Part shown: positions 45,501 through 49,866 of the stretch, piece after piece | Layout of the letters: each line of letters starts with the position of its first letter | Position numbering within the stretch: the stretch's first letter is position 1 | DNA from: Carettochelys insculpta | Taxonomy: Eukaryota > Chordata > Testudines > Carettochelyidae | Length of the DNA stretch: 64,000 bases | NCBI RefSeq assembly: GCF_033958435.1 | Contig: NC_134147.1 | Span: forward strand, 44,324,001 to 44,388,000 | Direction of reading: 5' to 3' | The notes under the pieces: generated by a model | Databases searched by the model: none | What the model was told of the DNA's origin: nothing | What the model saw: only the letters and a program-made list of their open reading frames with translations | Made by a program: the position numbers and the translations under genes

Positions 45501-47967
45501 CCATGCTGCTAAAGCTACACCAGCAAACTTTCCTAGAGGCGGTACAGCTTATACCAGCAAACAAGTGCTCTTCCCAGGAGAGTTGCTACGAGTTCCCAGA
45601 ACTAAATAGGATCTTCCTGCAAAAGGACTGTGTTTGCCAGTGTTAAATGCAGCTGCACATAGGCTTTTGCTGGCCCAGCTGTGTAGGTTAGGAAGGTGAT
45701 TTTTTTTCATGCTTGTACCTGACATAGTTTTGCCAGCAAATCTTTTCCGTGGCAGTCAGGCCTGGGAAAGCAAAGTGGTGTGGTTAAGTGGAAAAGAGAT
45801 TCTGTGGTAGAGACACTCCACTAGTGTTACAATATTTGAACTTTCAAAAAAGGAGGGTGCCCCGAGAGGGAGTGTATCTGTATTACTATCTACCCCCTCA
45901 CCTTGTATTCATGTGCTATACCGGTAAACTCTTTCATATCCGGCAGCCCCAGGATCAGGAGGTTATCAGATATTCTGGATAATAGAGGGGTATTATGCCT
46001 AGCAATTCATAACACTAAAGAAAAAGAAGATCAGATGTTAAGAAACAAACACAAATGTATGAAGAGTACTTTATTTACCAACAACAGTAGTATTGTACAC
46101 TGTAAACTTATACTGCATTTGCTGTATTATTTGTATTTACTTTCACTTTACTTCTGGAAAATGTAACTAACATTTACTTATGTTTAAAATCCCTTATCTG
46201 AGAGTTCCAGATGATAGAATGCCAGATATGAAAGAGTTACTATATACACTATAACACATTAATACAAGGTGAGTTGGTAGCTACTGATGCAGATACGCTC
46301 CCCCTCAGGGGTGTCCTCTTTTTTGAAAGTTCAAATATGATAACCCTAAACCCAACTGGTTTTTACTGGCATTTTATTGCCCTGCTTTTCTTATGTTTTC
46401 CCTTACCTTTATTCTGTCAGTTTCTACAGTTTTGGAGGGTTGTGTGGGAGGGGAATAAATATGTATTCTTGATCTTCTGCCTCTTCTTCTGACACATTGA
46501 GGCTAGCCTCTAGCCAAAAAATCAGATGAGTTGGTTTTCCGAAAGCAGTCACTCCTAGGGTTGCATTACAGTTCAGGATCAGTAAACAGGAGGTATTTTG
46601 TGGCTGGTGTATTGTTATCTGCCTCTCTATAAATCACTCTTCTGGCTTCTGCAATCTTGGCTGGTCTTCACCATTTAAGGAGGCAAAAATTTTGAATCTG
46701 GTGCTTTACCCTAATGTCCTGCAGAATAGTATAACGCCCTGTGGCCTGCTCATGGAGTTACTGCAGTCAGAAAAGCACGTAAGCATGTGCCTAGTGTGAT
46801 TAAAGCTAGGCATATACAGAGTAGGCAACCCTGCTCTTCCCCATCTGCCCTGACCCAACCCCCCCGACCCGGTTTAAACAACCTGCAAGTGGCTCTGGTT
46901 CAAGACGCCCCTGCTGCCCCGCGCAGCTCCGGCACAACCCTTCTGCTAGCTCACAAGCTCCCCTCCCACCCAACCCCCCACCCCTCCACATGGCTCCAGT
47001 GCGACCCCCCTGCTCGCTCACAAGCTGCCCTCCCACCCAGCCCCCCGCTCTCTGCGTGGCTCCAGTGCGACCCCCCTGCCGGCTCACAAGCTGCCCTCCT
47101 GCCCAACCCCCGCTCCTCCGCACAGCTCCAGTGCAGCCCTCCCCCACCAGTTCACGAGCTGCTTGCCTCCCTCCAGCCCCCTGTGGGGCTCTGGTGCAAC
47201 CCCCGTCGGCTCACCACCGAGGCACAGCTCTGGTTCCAGTTCAACTCCCCGCCCCCCTGTAGCCCAGCTCACCATCCACGCTCAACTCCACCCCTCACCC
47301 CCCTGCAGCCCTAACCCACTCCAGGCTTAGCCCCCACCTCCCACAGCCCCAACCCACCTCCAGGCTTAACCCTCTGCAACTGCCACCCCCAGCCCAGGGC
47401 TTACCTTTCTGCTGTTTCCCTGGCTGAGGGAAAAAGCTGGACCCCAACTTGCACAAAATCTGGGTTTACTCGAGGGTGCGTGGAATGCAGTCTTCGTGTA
47501 CTCTGAGACTTTATTGTAGTCATTTACTGAATTGGGATCTGTGAGTTTAGATAGACTGAAGAATCAGACGTTTCATCCTTGGTTCAGTGGGGGCAGGATC
47601 AGGTATCCAGGCTTTTAAATGCTGTTTTTGAGCCAAAGTGACTTAGGTGATAGAGGAATAATAAGTTAAAGCATCTTCTGTAGAATGTTCCTTTTCCTTG
47701 TGAATATAGCCATGGAGAAAAGGTAGGCAAATGAACATGGGCTCAAGGATGAGGGGAAAACATCAATATTCAGTATTCTGGTAGCATGAAACTAGCCTGT
47801 AACACCCTCTTTTGTATACAGCACTGCAAGTATGGCGTGTGCGTCCCCAAGGAGCGAGAGGCGCCGGTGACCGATGGAGCCTGGGGTTCCTGGAGTCCCT
47901 TTGGCAGCTGTTCAAGAACCTGTGGTGGCGGCATAAAAACAGCGGTTCGAGAATGCAACAGGCCTGA
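3480..47967 (+). CDS. ADAMTS9: ADAMTS9, 5' part of gene (exons 1-12, about 609 residues; 3' end beyond window)
   Basis: ADAMTS9 is a secreted zinc metalloprotease that acts in the extracellular matrix on proteoglycans such as versican and aggrecan. The joined exons are 3480-3585, 4369-4745, 7060-7222, 23583-23869, 26493-26576, 26675-26799, 27251-27291, 27427-27532, 29740-29886, 31948-32089, 33948-34052 and 47822-47967. All junctions are GT-AG and phases agree throughout. Domain order: signal peptide (about 1-20), prodomain with an RRRR site (68-71) and a main furin-type site RRTKR (271-275), protease with HELGHVFNMPHDD (H425, E426, H429, H435) and Met-turn M453, disintegrin-like domain (about 490-570), TSP1 repeat from W582. 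It matches ADAMTS9 better than its paralogue ADAMTS20, for example in the HPRQ exon-1 end, the [12 protein letters not shown] segment and the VFNMPHDD zinc motif. The remaining TSP1 repeats, spacer and GON domain are not in the window. Gene identity is from family knowledge; exon boundaries are read from the sequence. Confidence 0.95.
4369..4745 (+). CDS. ADAMTS9: ADAMTS9 exon 2: N-terminal prodomain with alanine runs
   Basis: The acceptor TTCGCAG precedes codons for [20 protein letters not shown], matching the ADAMTS9 prodomain start. The exon carries a basic RRRR site (residues 68-71), the NLTAQ glycosylation sequon, and the conserved HCFYRGHVN and ISLCAGM blocks. Two alanine tracts encoded mainly by GCC/GCG triplets (about residues 75-88, and another just before [10 protein letters not shown]) lie where the human protein has a serine-rich stretch or non-repetitive residues. 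The donor after ATG is GTAAGC; phase 0. Confidence 0.94.
4746..7059. other. ADAMTS9 intron 2
   Basis: The first few hundred bases belong to the CpG island. The rest holds no exon and no repeat family I could name. Long open frames here are products of GC-rich DNA. Confidence 0.55.
7060..7222 (+). CDS. ADAMTS9: ADAMTS9 exon 3: central prodomain with cysteine-switch cysteine
   Basis: The acceptor CACTCCCAG leads into [16 protein letters not shown], then an acidic stretch, [13 protein letters not shown] and SHTCDIS. The lone cysteine (about C212) is in the position of the prodomain cysteine thought to keep ADAMTS zymogens latent. The donor is GTATTC at 7223 and the exon ends in phase 1, completed by exon 4. 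Confidence 0.93.
8130..8260 (-). mobile_element. tRNA-derived SINE fragment, reverse orientation
   Basis: On the - strand it reads GAGTGAAGTCTCTGCTCTACAG, then GAGCCGGCCAGCC.GCC, TTTAGCTCACGTTGTAGAG and GCTTTAGCCCC. This is a diverged copy of the SINE family at 570-800 and 9860-10035. Confidence 0.6.
9860..10035 (+). mobile_element. tRNA-derived SINE
   Basis: Contains the family phrases GAGAATGAGTCTCCTCTAC, GGAGCCAGCTGGC, the box-A-like TTTAGCTCAAATGGTAGAGG and CTCCTGCACTAAGCCC. The box-B region is mutated, so it is not a tRNA gene. Confidence 0.7.
10040..12600. other. Intron 3 stretch without recognised features
   Basis: Ordinary intronic DNA with short frames on both strands and no coding pattern. 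A phrase near 11200-11280 and 11330-11400 (tail CACACAACAAAGTTCATTGTGCC) resembles the segment at 49900-49970 (GTGCACATAGCAAAATTTATT), so a diverged interspersed repeat is likely but not named. Confidence 0.4.
12608..12880. mobile_element. Short DNA element with about 23-bp inverted ends and a GC-rich core
   Basis: The left end CAGTAGGGTCTCAACATTTG matches the reverse complement of the right end (CAGCAGGGTCTCACCATCTG). The core contains about three diverged copies of a 35-bp GC-rich unit (CAGCAGC.GCTGCTTCCC). The CAG...CTG ends recall Tigger/pogo-type elements, but no TA duplication is visible, so the superfamily is uncertain. Confidence 0.6.
12881..14231. other. Intron 3 stretch without recognised features
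   Basis: No exon or clear mobile element seen. The part near 13240-13440, rich in TTGAAA and TTTCAAAATT, resembles 34600-34790 and may be a diverged interspersed repeat. Confidence 0.4.
14240..14562. mobile_element. Non-autonomous hAT element with near-perfect 8-bp target duplication
   Basis: The ends AGCGTTTCTTAAACTT and AAGTTTAAGAAACTTTG are inverted repeats. The flanks TTCTAGAC (14232-14239) and TTGTAGAC (14563-14570) agree at 7 of 8 positions, as expected for hAT. It has no transposase frame, so it would have needed an enzyme in trans. Confidence 0.75.
14569..14785. repeat. Foldback repeat of the GTGCCACAGG family
   Basis: Two inverted arms, about 14571-14650 (ACAAGAAGACCTGTGGCACC onward) and 14660-14745 (to GGTGCCACAGGACTTCTTGT), face each other around TGACGCATCTGACG. 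The tail ends ACAGACTAACATGGCTACC. Single arms of the same family occur at 41640-41745, 51178-51285, 62840-62980 and 63325-63430. The family is unclassified here. Confidence 0.7.
14786..17750. other. Intron 3 stretch without recognised features
   Basis: No exon-like segment and no named repeat was recognised. Short frames occur on both strands without conserved motifs. Confidence 0.4.
17753..17995. mobile_element. MITE fragment with GGCCAGGTCTACACTGCAGA end
   Basis: Begins with the GGTCTACAC-type terminus and carries GACCTAACCCCCCGATG and CTTCTCCCATCCACATAGCT, phrases of a short DNA element widespread in reptile genomes (from memory). No matching right terminus was found, so the copy is truncated. 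Confidence 0.5.
18250..18690. repeat. GC-rich interspersed repeat (copy A)
   Basis: Shares ordered phrases with 31220-31510, for example GGGTGGAAGGGGTGGGA, GCATTTCGAAGGGGTTCAGG, GCTCTGGCCACACTGCTGC and CCCCTGTGCATTTGCCCC. The 254-codon open frame over it is an accident of base composition. The class is unknown. Confidence 0.6.
19172..19390. mobile_element. MITE with GGCTATGTCTACGCTAC end (GTCTAC-type family)
   Basis: Starts AAGGCTATGTCTACGCTACC, includes AGGGTTGATCTTACGGAG and CACAAGGAGTAAGGGAGGTC, and ends CGTAGTATAGACAGCC. It shares the CAAGGAGTAAGGGA phrase and overall layout with 19940-20935, 39305-39600 and 42265-42552. Confidence 0.6.
19945..20935. mobile_element. GTCTAC-type MITE interrupted by a Harbinger MITE
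   Basis: The left part (19945-20026) has GGGTCGATCTTTCGGGGTTC; the right part (20741-20935) has GATGCACAAAATCCAACTAT and CAAGGAGTAAGGGAGATGAC. When the Harbinger copy (20027-20737) and one CTA are taken out, the join aligns without a gap to the uninterrupted copy at 42265-42552. The insertion is therefore younger than this element. Confidence 0.8.
20027..20737 (+). mobile_element. Harbinger MITE copy 1 (711 bp), nested
   Basis: Terminal inverted repeats GGCTACGTCTACACGTG and CACGTGTAGACGCAGCT (14-15 of 17 match), with a CTA target duplication at 20024-20026 and 20738-20740. Subterminal arrays of ATCGAAATAG/CTATTTCGAT and a 31-bp near-palindrome (20549-20579) are shared with the 4.4-kb element at 54866. 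The interior keeps only a stub after the transposase start region. It is non-autonomous and can move only with transposase supplied elsewhere. Confidence 0.9.
20940..22190. other. Intron 3 stretch without recognised features
   Basis: AT-rich intronic DNA with no exon or repeat that I could identify. Confidence 0.4.
22196..22522. mobile_element. Short DNA element with GTTGAACCTCTC ends
   Basis: The left end GTTGAACCTCTCTTGTCCGG mirrors the right end GAGAGGCTCAACC. A second copy in the opposite orientation, split by a LINE, lies at 35522-37783. There is no coding capacity. It is likely a non-autonomous hAT-like or related element; no clear target duplication is visible. Confidence 0.65.
22721..23402 (+). 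mobile_element. Harbinger MITE copy 2 (682 bp)
   Basis: Ends GGCTACGTCTACACGTG and CACGTGTAGACACAGCC, flanked by a CTT duplication (22718-22720, 23403-23405). Same orientation as copy 1 and the 4.4-kb element, with the 31-bp palindrome at 23214-23244. Its left end lacks about 30 bp present in copy 1 (one of the ATCGAAATAG units). The insertion lies only 180 bp upstream of exon 4. Confidence 0.9.
23583..23869 (+). CDS. ADAMTS9: ADAMTS9 exon 4: end of prodomain, furin site, start of protease
   Basis: The acceptor is a long T run then AACCGTAG. The exon starts [16 protein letters not shown] (phase 1 completed), contains the NRT sequon, the furin-type site RRTKR (271-275), and the first strand of the catalytic domain, [18 protein letters not shown], up to LTLMSI. 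The donor reads GTAGGT at 23870, a non-consensus but GT donor. It is the only choice that keeps phase 0 with exon 5. Confidence 0.92.
24350..24880. repeat. Foldback element in intron 4
   Basis: Outer ends CTGTATATACTTGATCATTA and GGCTCATGAGTGAGTATATG are inverted, diverged repeats. Inside, arm 24512-24640 (GGTAAGCCACTGGTGCACCA onward) pairs with 24655-24770 (ending GCGCCAGTGGCTTACTCTGG) as a long imperfect hairpin. Two short frames on opposite strands encode matching peptides (RVSHW..RTFCL) only because of this symmetry. Confidence 0.7.
25545..25622 (+). pseudogene. Diverged copy of ADAMTS9 exon 5 (pseudo-exon) in intron 4
   Basis: By hand alignment 62 of 78 bases match exon 5 without a gap. 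It translates without a stop as [16 protein letters not shown] and VIKLIMIHN, against [16 protein letters not shown] and VKLVVIQN in the real exon. The similarity begins right after a CAG, the same place as the exon 5 acceptor, and ends three codons before where the GT donor should be; no GT follows. Many of the amino acid changes are conservative (I/V, V/M, V/L). This suggests an old tandem exon duplication that has lost its donor. A similarity search against other species has not been done. Confidence 0.75.
26493..26576 (+). CDS. ADAMTS9: ADAMTS9 exon 5: protease core
   Basis: This 84-nt, 28-codon exon encodes [16 protein letters not shown] and VIQNEQ, part of the protease sheet. Acceptor TTTTATGCAG, donor GTAATG; phase 0 at both ends, so a copy could be added or skipped without shifting the frame. 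A diverged copy lies at 25545-25622. Confidence 0.95.
26675..26799 (+). CDS. ADAMTS9: ADAMTS9 exon 6: protease core
   Basis: The exon encodes [20 protein letters not shown] through HDTAVLVT, ending within an arginine codon (phase 2). The intron before it is only 98 bp. Acceptor TATGGTTAG, donor GTATAA. Confidence 0.94.
27251..27291 (+). CDS. ADAMTS9: ADAMTS9 exon 7: 41-nt protease micro-exon
   Basis: This short exon encodes [13 protein letters not shown] and completes the split arginine codon from exon 6. It is flanked by CTTTCAG and GTAAGC and ends in phase 1. It is too short to be found as an open frame alone; it is placed by phase and by the conserved CRAHDKC block. Confidence 0.93.
27427..27532 (+). 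CDS. ADAMTS9: ADAMTS9 exon 8: first half of the zinc-binding motif
   Basis: The exon encodes [20 protein letters not shown], then [14 protein letters not shown]. It supplies zinc ligands H425 and H429 and catalytic E426. The intron splits the motif between V430 and F431: the exon ends CATGT (phase 2), with donor GTATGT. Confidence 0.95.
27533..29739. other. ADAMTS9 intron 8
   Basis: No exon and no named repeat recognised. There is a C-run near 28057-28070. The intron separates the two halves of the zinc-binding motif. Confidence 0.45.
29740..29886 (+). CDS. ADAMTS9: ADAMTS9 exon 9: third zinc ligand and Met-turn
   Basis: The acceptor TTTTTTGTAG leads into [16 protein letters not shown], giving the third zinc ligand H435, then HVMAPTLNF with the Met-turn (M453) and [17 protein letters not shown]. 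The donor is GTAAGA after GA, completing an aspartate codon with exon 10. Confidence 0.95.
29975..30165 (+). mobile_element. CR1 LINE 3' end
   Basis: Carries the CR1 3' tail phrases GAGATATTTAAGAGCAGGTT, GACAGACATCTATCAAGGA, GTGGTCCTGCCAGGAGGGCA and CTTCCAGTTCTAGTGTTC, ending near TGTAATTCT. 5'-truncated, as is usual for CR1; no reverse transcriptase remains. Confidence 0.8.
31220..31512. repeat. GC-rich interspersed repeat (copy B)
   Basis: Homologous to 18250-18690 in the same orientation, with GGGACCCAAGGCAGGGTGGG, GGCATTTCAGAGGGGCTCAG, AGCTCTGGCCACCACTGCTA and CCCCTGTGCAACTGCCCC. It ends close to the left end of the hAT element at 31528. Confidence 0.6.
31528..31762. mobile_element. Non-autonomous hAT element, 235 bp
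   Basis: Ends CAGGGTCTCCCAAACTT and TTGGGAAATGCTG are diverged inverted repeats. Flanks CCCGAGAG (31520-31527) and CCCCAGAG (31763-31770) agree at 7 of 8 positions. AT-rich interior without a frame of note. Confidence 0.7.
31948..32089 (+). CDS. ADAMTS9: ADAMTS9 exon 10: protease end and disintegrin-like domain
   Basis: Encodes [15 protein letters not shown], then [20 protein letters not shown] and QVCPYM. This is the protease-to-disintegrin junction and the start of the cysteine-rich disintegrin-like module. Acceptor ATTGAAG, donor GTAAGT, phase 0 at the end. Confidence 0.94.
32315..33086. mobile_element. Non-autonomous DNA element with GGCCCTACCAAATTC ends
   Basis: The left end GGCCCTACCAAATTCATGG mirrors the right end GTGAATTTGGTAGGGTCC. 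The interior holds two or three diverged copies of a unit with GGCAGCA, AGCTGGGCA.CCAG and GGTGGCAATGCCAT phrases. It lies in intron 10. The terminus is familiar from hAT-type repeats of reptiles and birds (from memory); no target duplication is evident. Confidence 0.65.
33948..34052 (+). CDS. ADAMTS9: ADAMTS9 exon 11: disintegrin-like domain
   Basis: Encodes [18 protein letters not shown] and [16 protein letters not shown], 35 codons in phase 0. The acceptor is GAAGCAG and the donor GTCTGT, a weaker donor than its neighbours. The cysteine spacing matches the ADAMTS9 disintegrin-like module. Confidence 0.94.
34053..35520. other. Start of intron 11
   Basis: AT-rich intronic DNA without exons. 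The segment at 34600-34790 (runs of GAAATTTTTCAG and TTTTGG) resembles 13240-13440. Confidence 0.4.
35522..37783. mobile_element. GTTGAACCTCTC-type DNA element split by a LINE
   Basis: The left fragment (35522-35704) and right fragment (37649-37783) together correspond to the reverse complement of 22196-22522, with the break in the middle of the element. The right end reads GTTCAACCTG and the left end CAGATTGAACCTCTCTAG. Confidence 0.75.
35705..37648 (-). pseudogene. 5'-truncated LINE with decayed reverse transcriptase
   Basis: On the - strand the remnants encode reverse transcriptase of a non-LTR retrotransposon: motif [13 protein letters not shown], motif [17 protein letters not shown], then in another frame motif [10 protein letters not shown] followed by [10 protein letters not shown] and [15 protein letters not shown]. 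Upstream remains include an EVQKAV and a [14 protein letters not shown] stretch. Several stops and frame changes show it is dead. The 3' end is at the left (CTCATCGATCGATGG on the - strand). Clade uncertain: the motifs recall RTE/RTEX-type LINEs more than CR1. It is inserted inside a short DNA element in intron 11. Confidence 0.75.
38445..39075. repeat. Inverted pair of tRNA-like units (foldback) in intron 11
   Basis: The left unit (GGTTAGGGCACTCACTGGG, then AGGTGCAATTCCCACCTCAG) matches the reverse complement of the right unit near 38990-39065 (GGTTAGAGCACTCAACCAGG and AGGTTCAATTCCCGCCTCAG). Each has box-A- and box-B-like motifs. The middle has a further tRNA-like phrase, ACCTAACCACTGGGCTGTAG. 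Probably a foldback or dimeric SINE-like element; not a functional tRNA gene. Confidence 0.6.
39305..39600. mobile_element. GTCTAC-type MITE, reverse orientation
   Basis: The reverse complement gives ATATCTACACTACTGGGAAG, GATTGACCTGGTCAGAGTC and GTAGCTAGAATTGGAAATC. It aligns along most of its length with 42265-42552. The ends GTTGGTCTACTCTAGG and AGTGTAGATAT are the termini. Confidence 0.7.
39601..41639. other. Intron 11 stretch without recognised features
   Basis: AT-rich DNA with T runs at 40026-40038 and 40433-40445. No exon or named repeat. Confidence 0.4.
41640..41745 (+). repeat. GTGCCACAGG-family repeat, single arm
   Basis: Contains GCATCTGATGAAGTGGGCC, CATGAAAGCTCATGCTCC and GGTGCCACAGGACTTCTTG, matching the right arm at 14660-14745. 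It ends directly at the SINE at 41748. Confidence 0.7.
41748..41890 (+). mobile_element. tRNA-derived SINE
   Basis: Shares GAGAATGATTCTCATCTATAG, GAGAGCCAGCTGGCTTGTAG, CTCAAACTGGAGAGG and CTACTGCACTAAGCTCC with the copies at 570 and 9860. It directly follows a copy of the GTGCCACAGGACTTCTTGTTG repeat family, so two elements abut here. Confidence 0.7.
42265..42552. mobile_element. GTCTAC-type MITE, uninterrupted copy
   Basis: Contains CATCTAGACTACACGGAGG, GTCAGGGTCAATTTTTCTAG, GATGCACAAAATCAAACTAT and CACAAGGAGTAAGGGACCC. It provides the empty-site comparison for the Harbinger insertion at 20027. Confidence 0.7.
42553..43990. other. Intron 11 stretch without recognised features
   Basis: No exon or recognised repeat. 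Short open frames occur on both strands. Confidence 0.4.
44000..44240. repeat. Interspersed repeat with duplicated ATGAGCTGTGGA units
   Basis: The phrase AAAAATGAGCTGTGGA occurs at 44054 and 44176, each followed by GATCCAC or TATCCAC, with AGATGCGGATACCC and CACATCCACAGATATC between and after. It looks like a short DNA element or internal duplication; no termini were fixed. Confidence 0.45.
44715..44866 (+). mobile_element. CR1 LINE 3' end
   Basis: GGAGATATTTAAGAGCAGAA, AAACACCTGTCAGGGATG, CCTGCCATGAGGGCAGGGGA and CTCGAGGTCCTTTCTGG form the CR1 3' end, with a degraded tail near GTTCGGTGATCC. Confidence 0.85.
45098..45205 (+). mobile_element. CR1-like fragment
   Basis: GATTTTAAGGCCAGAAGGGA followed by GTTGGTCTGACCTC is a phrase typical of CR1-type repeats in birds and reptiles (from memory). 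Confidence 0.6.
45491..45764. mobile_element. MITE with CAGGCCTTG ends
   Basis: The left CAGGCCTTGCCCATGCTGC and right GTCAGGCCTG are inverted. The interior repeats CCAGCAAA and TTTGCTGG phrases in both orientations. No coding capacity. Confidence 0.55.
45832..46338. mobile_element. Palindromic MITE with another element inserted at its centre
   Basis: The left arm (45832-45920, TATTTGAACTTTCAAAAAAG then GGGAGTGTATCTGTATTACT) is the reverse complement of the right arm (46242-46338). The 0.18-kb element at 49690-49866 is the uninterrupted form. The inner element is listed separately. Confidence 0.75.
45924..46240. mobile_element. Inner MITE with AACTCTTTCATATCCGGCA ends
   Basis: The inverted ends AACTCTTTCATATCCGGCA and TGCCAGATATGAAAGAGTT bound about 317 bp of AT-rich DNA. 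It sits in the TATA-rich centre of the palindromic MITE and is therefore younger than that MITE. Confidence 0.7.
46894..47280. repeat. Tandem repeat, about 66-bp unit, five to six copies
   Basis: The phrase CTCCAGTGCGACCCCCCTGC and its variants start at 46927, 46994, 47060, 47126 and 47190, giving spacings of 67, 66, 66 and 64. Each unit continues CTCACAAGCTGCCCTCC. The unit is divisible by three, which explains the long proline-rich frame across it. It is C-rich on the + strand and lies in intron 11, 0.6 kb upstream of exon 12. Confidence 0.85.
47822..47967 (+). CDS. ADAMTS9: ADAMTS9 exon 12: first thrombospondin type-1 repeat
   Basis: Encodes [11 protein letters not shown], then [18 protein letters not shown] and [15 protein letters not shown] fits the WxxW C-mannosylation motif and CSRTCG fits the O-fucosylation motif of TSP1 repeats. 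The exon ends in phase 2 with donor GTAAGT. The next expected exon (starting PKNGGKYC in the family) was not found in the remaining 16 kb, so it should lie past the window. Confidence 0.94.
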
Positions 47968-49030
47968 GTAAGTACAATAGGGCTGAATTGCTGGTCTTGT
48001 TGAGGTGGTAAAGGGCTGCTTGTTTTCTGTGAAGCTACAGACTAACACCGCTGTCCCTCTGAGACTGTTTAAAAAGGCAAAAGTAAGATTCAAGCAAGCA
48101 CTTTGAGGCAGAAGTCATTCCACTTCCACTTCCTTCCTAGTAATGCCCAAGAGGTTATTGCCCATTAGCAGTGGATTTGTGCTAGTTTCTGCATTGCTCT
48201 GCAAAACCTGCTATCAGCTCTTTTGAAGTCTGTGGCAGATGAGTGTTAATTGAGGAAAGGAGATTTATACCTGGAACACGGGTGGTAGAGTGTTACATGG
48301 AGATTGCTCAATTTGTTTGAGCAAATGTCACAGTGAAGGAAAGGCTGAGGGCAAGGGAGTTGGACATCACAAAATCTGTTAAAATAGTGTTGAGCATGTG
48401 CCAGAAACACAGATATCAGAGAGTTCTCACTCCAGACTGCCTCCACCAGCTTTGCAACAGCTAAGCAATGCAGAAACAGGACAAGTCTTCTCAGATCAAA
48501 TATAATTTCATGAGTGCAAAAGATGGCAAACAAGCTTATGGTTCTGGAGAAATACATTCCTGGTGGTTTGGAGCACTGGGCACCTAATGAACAGATTCTT
48601 GGATAAGAAGACTCCTGAGACTCCGAACCAAGCCACAGCCAGTGCCAGTACCCTCTGTAAGTTATCAGGTAAATTGTGTATCTTTGCGTCTGGCATTTCC
48701 AAAGCACCTAAGTGAGTTAGGCAAGAACCCTAATTGAAACCAGTGGGAGCTGAGGGCTTAACAACCGAGTACTCTTTTGAAAACGCCACTCATAATGTAG
48801 TCAGTTGCGTATATTTTCCTTGATTTCTTTCAGGAGCACTCTAAGTGGTGGTGTCCTTCCCTTGAACTCATCACTAAATCTCCACAGAGTGTTTTTGTCT
48901 CAAGCTGGCCTGAATAGATTTTATACACTGACTTGTTTTGCCATTTAAATTTGACATAGTGATATGGGCTCCAAGGAACTATGTTCTCATCACGAGAATT
49001 TTTGGCATCTGCAAGTGAATGAGACAAGTG

Positions 49031-49465
49031 CAGGGGTCAGCAGCCAAGAGAGGAAGAAGAGTCATTTTTTTTCCAATTTGGTAAAAAAAGATTATTAATT
49101 CAAGAGCCACAGTGCATGTGCATATGAGATGATCCTTAATAAATAACATCAAACAGAACTTTTTGTTACCCCTATTTTTTAAGAACTGCGCGCACACAAT
49201 GATTTGTAATGTGATACCTGTTTACTGCAGGACGTTCACAAACGTTTACATATTCGGTTTCTTCACACTTTACATGTTTGTTTGTACCACTGTCTTCCTG
49301 GCTTACACTCCTGAACTGTTTCTCTCTGGAGGACGCGAGGGGGAGTTGTACAACATTTCAGGATCACAAATTGTTTGCTGTTTAGATGGGAGTTGTTCAT
49401 TTGTGAACTTTTAGATGTTCACGGCTTATCGAAAATAATCCAGAGCCTTAGGTTGCAGACCCCTG
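49031..49465. mobile_element. Non-autonomous hAT element with perfect 8-bp target duplication
   Basis: The ends CAGGGGTCAGCAGCC and GGTTGCAGACCCCTG are inverted repeats. The 8-bp GACAAGTG flanks both sides exactly (49023-49030, 49466-49473). The 435-bp interior has no transposase frame. Perfect flanks suggest a fairly recent insertion or good preservation. Confidence 0.9.
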
Positions 49466-49689
49466 GACAAGTGAATAAAGTTAGAAAGGAAGAAGCCACT
49501 GCATAGCCTCTTTTCTTCTTGTTAAAACACACATCCACTCATCTCCCCCATCCCAGCTTTTCAAAATGTTCTTTTCTAACATATCAACTAGCATTAGTCT
49601 AGCCGAAAAGCAGTTTTACTCCTAATCGTTGTGGCTCTTTTATGATAGCTTGCAGGTGCCACTCAACTGATTTAGAGTTACCGTTTCTG

Positions 49690-49866
49690 ACCTGTCAAAA
49701 AAAAGGACAACCCTGACAGGGAGTGTGTCTGTATCAGTATCTACCAGCTCATGTTGTGTTAATGTACTATATACGCTATAACACATTAATACAATGTGAG
49801 TTGATAGATGCTGATACACATGTGCTCCATCTCAGCGGTGTCCTTTTTTTTTTTATATGGTAGCCC
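49690..49866. mobile_element. Palindromic MITE, uninterrupted copy
   Basis: The left arm (GTGTGTCTGTATCAGTATCT and GTTAATGTACTATATA) is the reverse complement of the right arm, so almost the whole 177 bp folds as a hairpin. It is the same family as the outer arms at 45832-46338. Confidence 0.75.

Noticed and set aside
46787..47314. 175-codon proline-rich frame
   Set aside because: Produced by a C-rich tandem repeat whose 66-bp unit is a multiple of three.
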